Assembly: GCA_003156715.1 (NCBI GenBank)
Contig: PMHO01000060.1
Location: forward strand, 1 to 64,000
Source: Candidatus Tityobacter terrigena
GTDB taxonomy: Bacteria > Vulcanimicrobiota > Vulcanimicrobiia > Vulcanimicrobiales > Vulcanimicrobiaceae
Length of the DNA stretch: 64,000 bases
Direction of reading: 5' to 3'
In this document: positions 63,202 through 64,000 of the stretch, piece by piece
How positions within the stretch are numbered: the first letter of the stretch is position 1
Layout: every line of letters begins with the position of its first letter
Position numbers and translations under genes: made by a program
The notes under the pieces: generated by a model
What the model saw: the letters and a program-made list of their open reading frames with translations, nothing else
What the model was told of the DNA's origin: nothing
Database searches by the model: none

Positions 63202-64000
63202 ATGAAGCGCACTCGTTTCCTTCTCGGCACGATTTCCGGCCTGACACTCGCGGCCCGATCCGATTCGCTCTTCGGGCTGGCGATCGCGCAGCCCGTGCTT
63301 CCCGGCAACGGCTCGGCCGTCGCCGAGCGCGTTCTCGTGGTCGTCAACCTTCAAGGCGGCAACGACGGTCTGAACACGATCGTCCCGCACGGTTCGCCCG
63401 CATATTATCGCCTTCGGCCGAGCCTCGCGATTGCGCCAAGCGACGTCCTTGCGATCGACCGGGAAATCGGCTTCAACCCCAAGATGAAGTCGCTCAAGTC
63501 GATGTACGACAACGGTCTCGTTGCGGTGGTGCAAGGCGCCGGCTATCCGGAGCCCGACCACTCACACTTTCGCTCGACCGAGATCTGGCAGACGGGCGTG
63601 CCCGAGCGCATCGAGAATAGCGGCTGGGTCGGGCGCTTCCTCGACGAGTCGAAACTGCCCGAGTCGAACCTCTTCAACGCCGTCGCCGTCTCGCCCGTAT
63701 TGCCTCAGGTCATGATCGCCCGCTCGGTCGACGTGCCGGCGATCGAGTCGCTGAGCGGCTACGGCCTCGAGAGCGATCGCAATGCTAGCGAACGAAGCGC
63801 CTATTCGTCGGTGCTGCGCAACGGACGCATGCCTTTCAACTCGCCGTATCTAGCCACCGTCGCCGAGATCGAGGACCACGCGCAACGCGGATCGGAGCAA
63901 TTGCCCAAACTGGTCGCGGGCTACAGGACGAGCGCATCGTACCCGGCGACGGGGATCGGCCGCAGCCTCGCCCTTGCAGCCCAAATCATCGGAAGCAAAC
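63202..64000 (+). CDS. DUF1501 family protein, cut by the window edge
   Basis: At least 266 residues, without a stop before 64000. A twin-Arg-lacking signal-like start (KRTRFLLGTISGLTLAARSD) leads to the DUF1501 core: VLVVVNLQGGNDGLNTIVPHG, YYRLRPSLAIA, FNPKMKSLKSMYDNGLVAVVQG and YPEPDHSHFRSTEIWQTG. The family resembles sulfatase/alkaline-phosphatase folds and pairs with DUF1800. AGAGAAAGAG lies upstream. Probably exported together with its partner. Confidence 0.9.
   Translation, partial: MKRTRFLLGTISGLTLAARSDSLFGLAIAQPVLPGNGSAVAERVLVVVNLQGGNDGLNTIVPHGSPAYYRLRPSLAIAPSDVLAIDREIGFNPKMKSLKSMYDNGLVAVVQGAGYPEPDHSHFRSTEIWQTGVPERIENSGWVGRFLDESKLPESNLFNAVAVSPVLPQVMIARSVDVPAIESLSGYGLESDRNASERSAYSSVLRNGRMPFNSPYLATVAEIEDHAQRGSEQLPKLVAGYRTSASYPATGIGRSLALAAQIIGSK

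Overview
The window is gene-dense, GC-rich bacterial chromosomal DNA with no rRNA, tRNA, CRISPR array, transposase or phage gene that I can see. It encodes a TonB-dependent receptor and many Tat, Sec and lipoprotein signals, so the cell is a diderm. Yet it also carries a HemQ-type coproheme decarboxylase, the two-subunit PyrD/PyrK dihydroorotate dehydrogenase and PadR/HAAS pairs, which are commoner in monoderm-related lineages. Together with several beta-propeller exported proteins and an orphan CbbX-like Rubisco activase, this suggests a Terrabacteria-side diderm. My best guess is Eremiobacterota (former WPS-2), but this is inference and no marker gene was compared.

Layout. 0.3-8 kb: a beta-propeller lipoprotein, a SnoaL-FMO flavoprotein, small dimeric alpha/beta barrel enzymes, an SDR, a second secreted propeller with a clear terminator, and a GH18 lipoprotein. 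8-12 kb: an MmyB-type regulator with a DUF4386 membrane protein, divergent from a DHA2 drug-efflux pump. 12-15 kb: secreted and hypothetical proteins, including a Gloeo_Verruco-repeat lipoprotein. 15-26.5 kb: a divergent polyamine/GABA island (gabT, patA and an aldehyde dehydrogenase one way; a TonB receptor, Tat-exported amine oxidase, APC permease and GNAT the other way). 26.5-33 kb: amidase, aspartic protease-like protein, alpha/beta hydrolase, methyltransferase, SDR, MscL.

33-45 kb: CbbX-like AAA ATPase, QueA, SDR, and a tightly overlapped unit nrdR-dut-panE-hemQ-histidine kinase-NarL regulator; then dprA, a PadR/HAAS pair with a palindromic operator over the padR start codon, and DUF4142. 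44.8-45.4 kb holds the remains of a prolyl oligopeptidase gene. 45.5-54.2 kb is mostly housekeeping: rlmH-argS, hisC-GNAT-AI-2E transporter, and pyrK-pyrD-pyrF-pyrE. 54.4 kb has an unlisted 46-residue gene with a strong ribosome binding site and a UNCG-loop terminator.

55.5-59.8 kb is a five-gene regulatory unit (ECF sigma, putative anti-sigma, OmpR regulator, sensor kinase, exported DUF4097-like protein). Facing it is an acyl-CoA carboxylase beta subunit whose stop codon overlaps the start of a small XRE regulator. The window ends in a DUF1800/DUF1501 pair, the second cut by the window edge.

The main curiosities are three genes whose family-consistent N-termini seem to need ATT or CTG start codons (patA, the NarL-type kinase, nrdR), an ArgRS without the HIGH histidines, an efflux-pump gene reading about 200 bases out of phase into the next gene, the peptidase relic, the orphan CbbX and the sigma/two-component operon.
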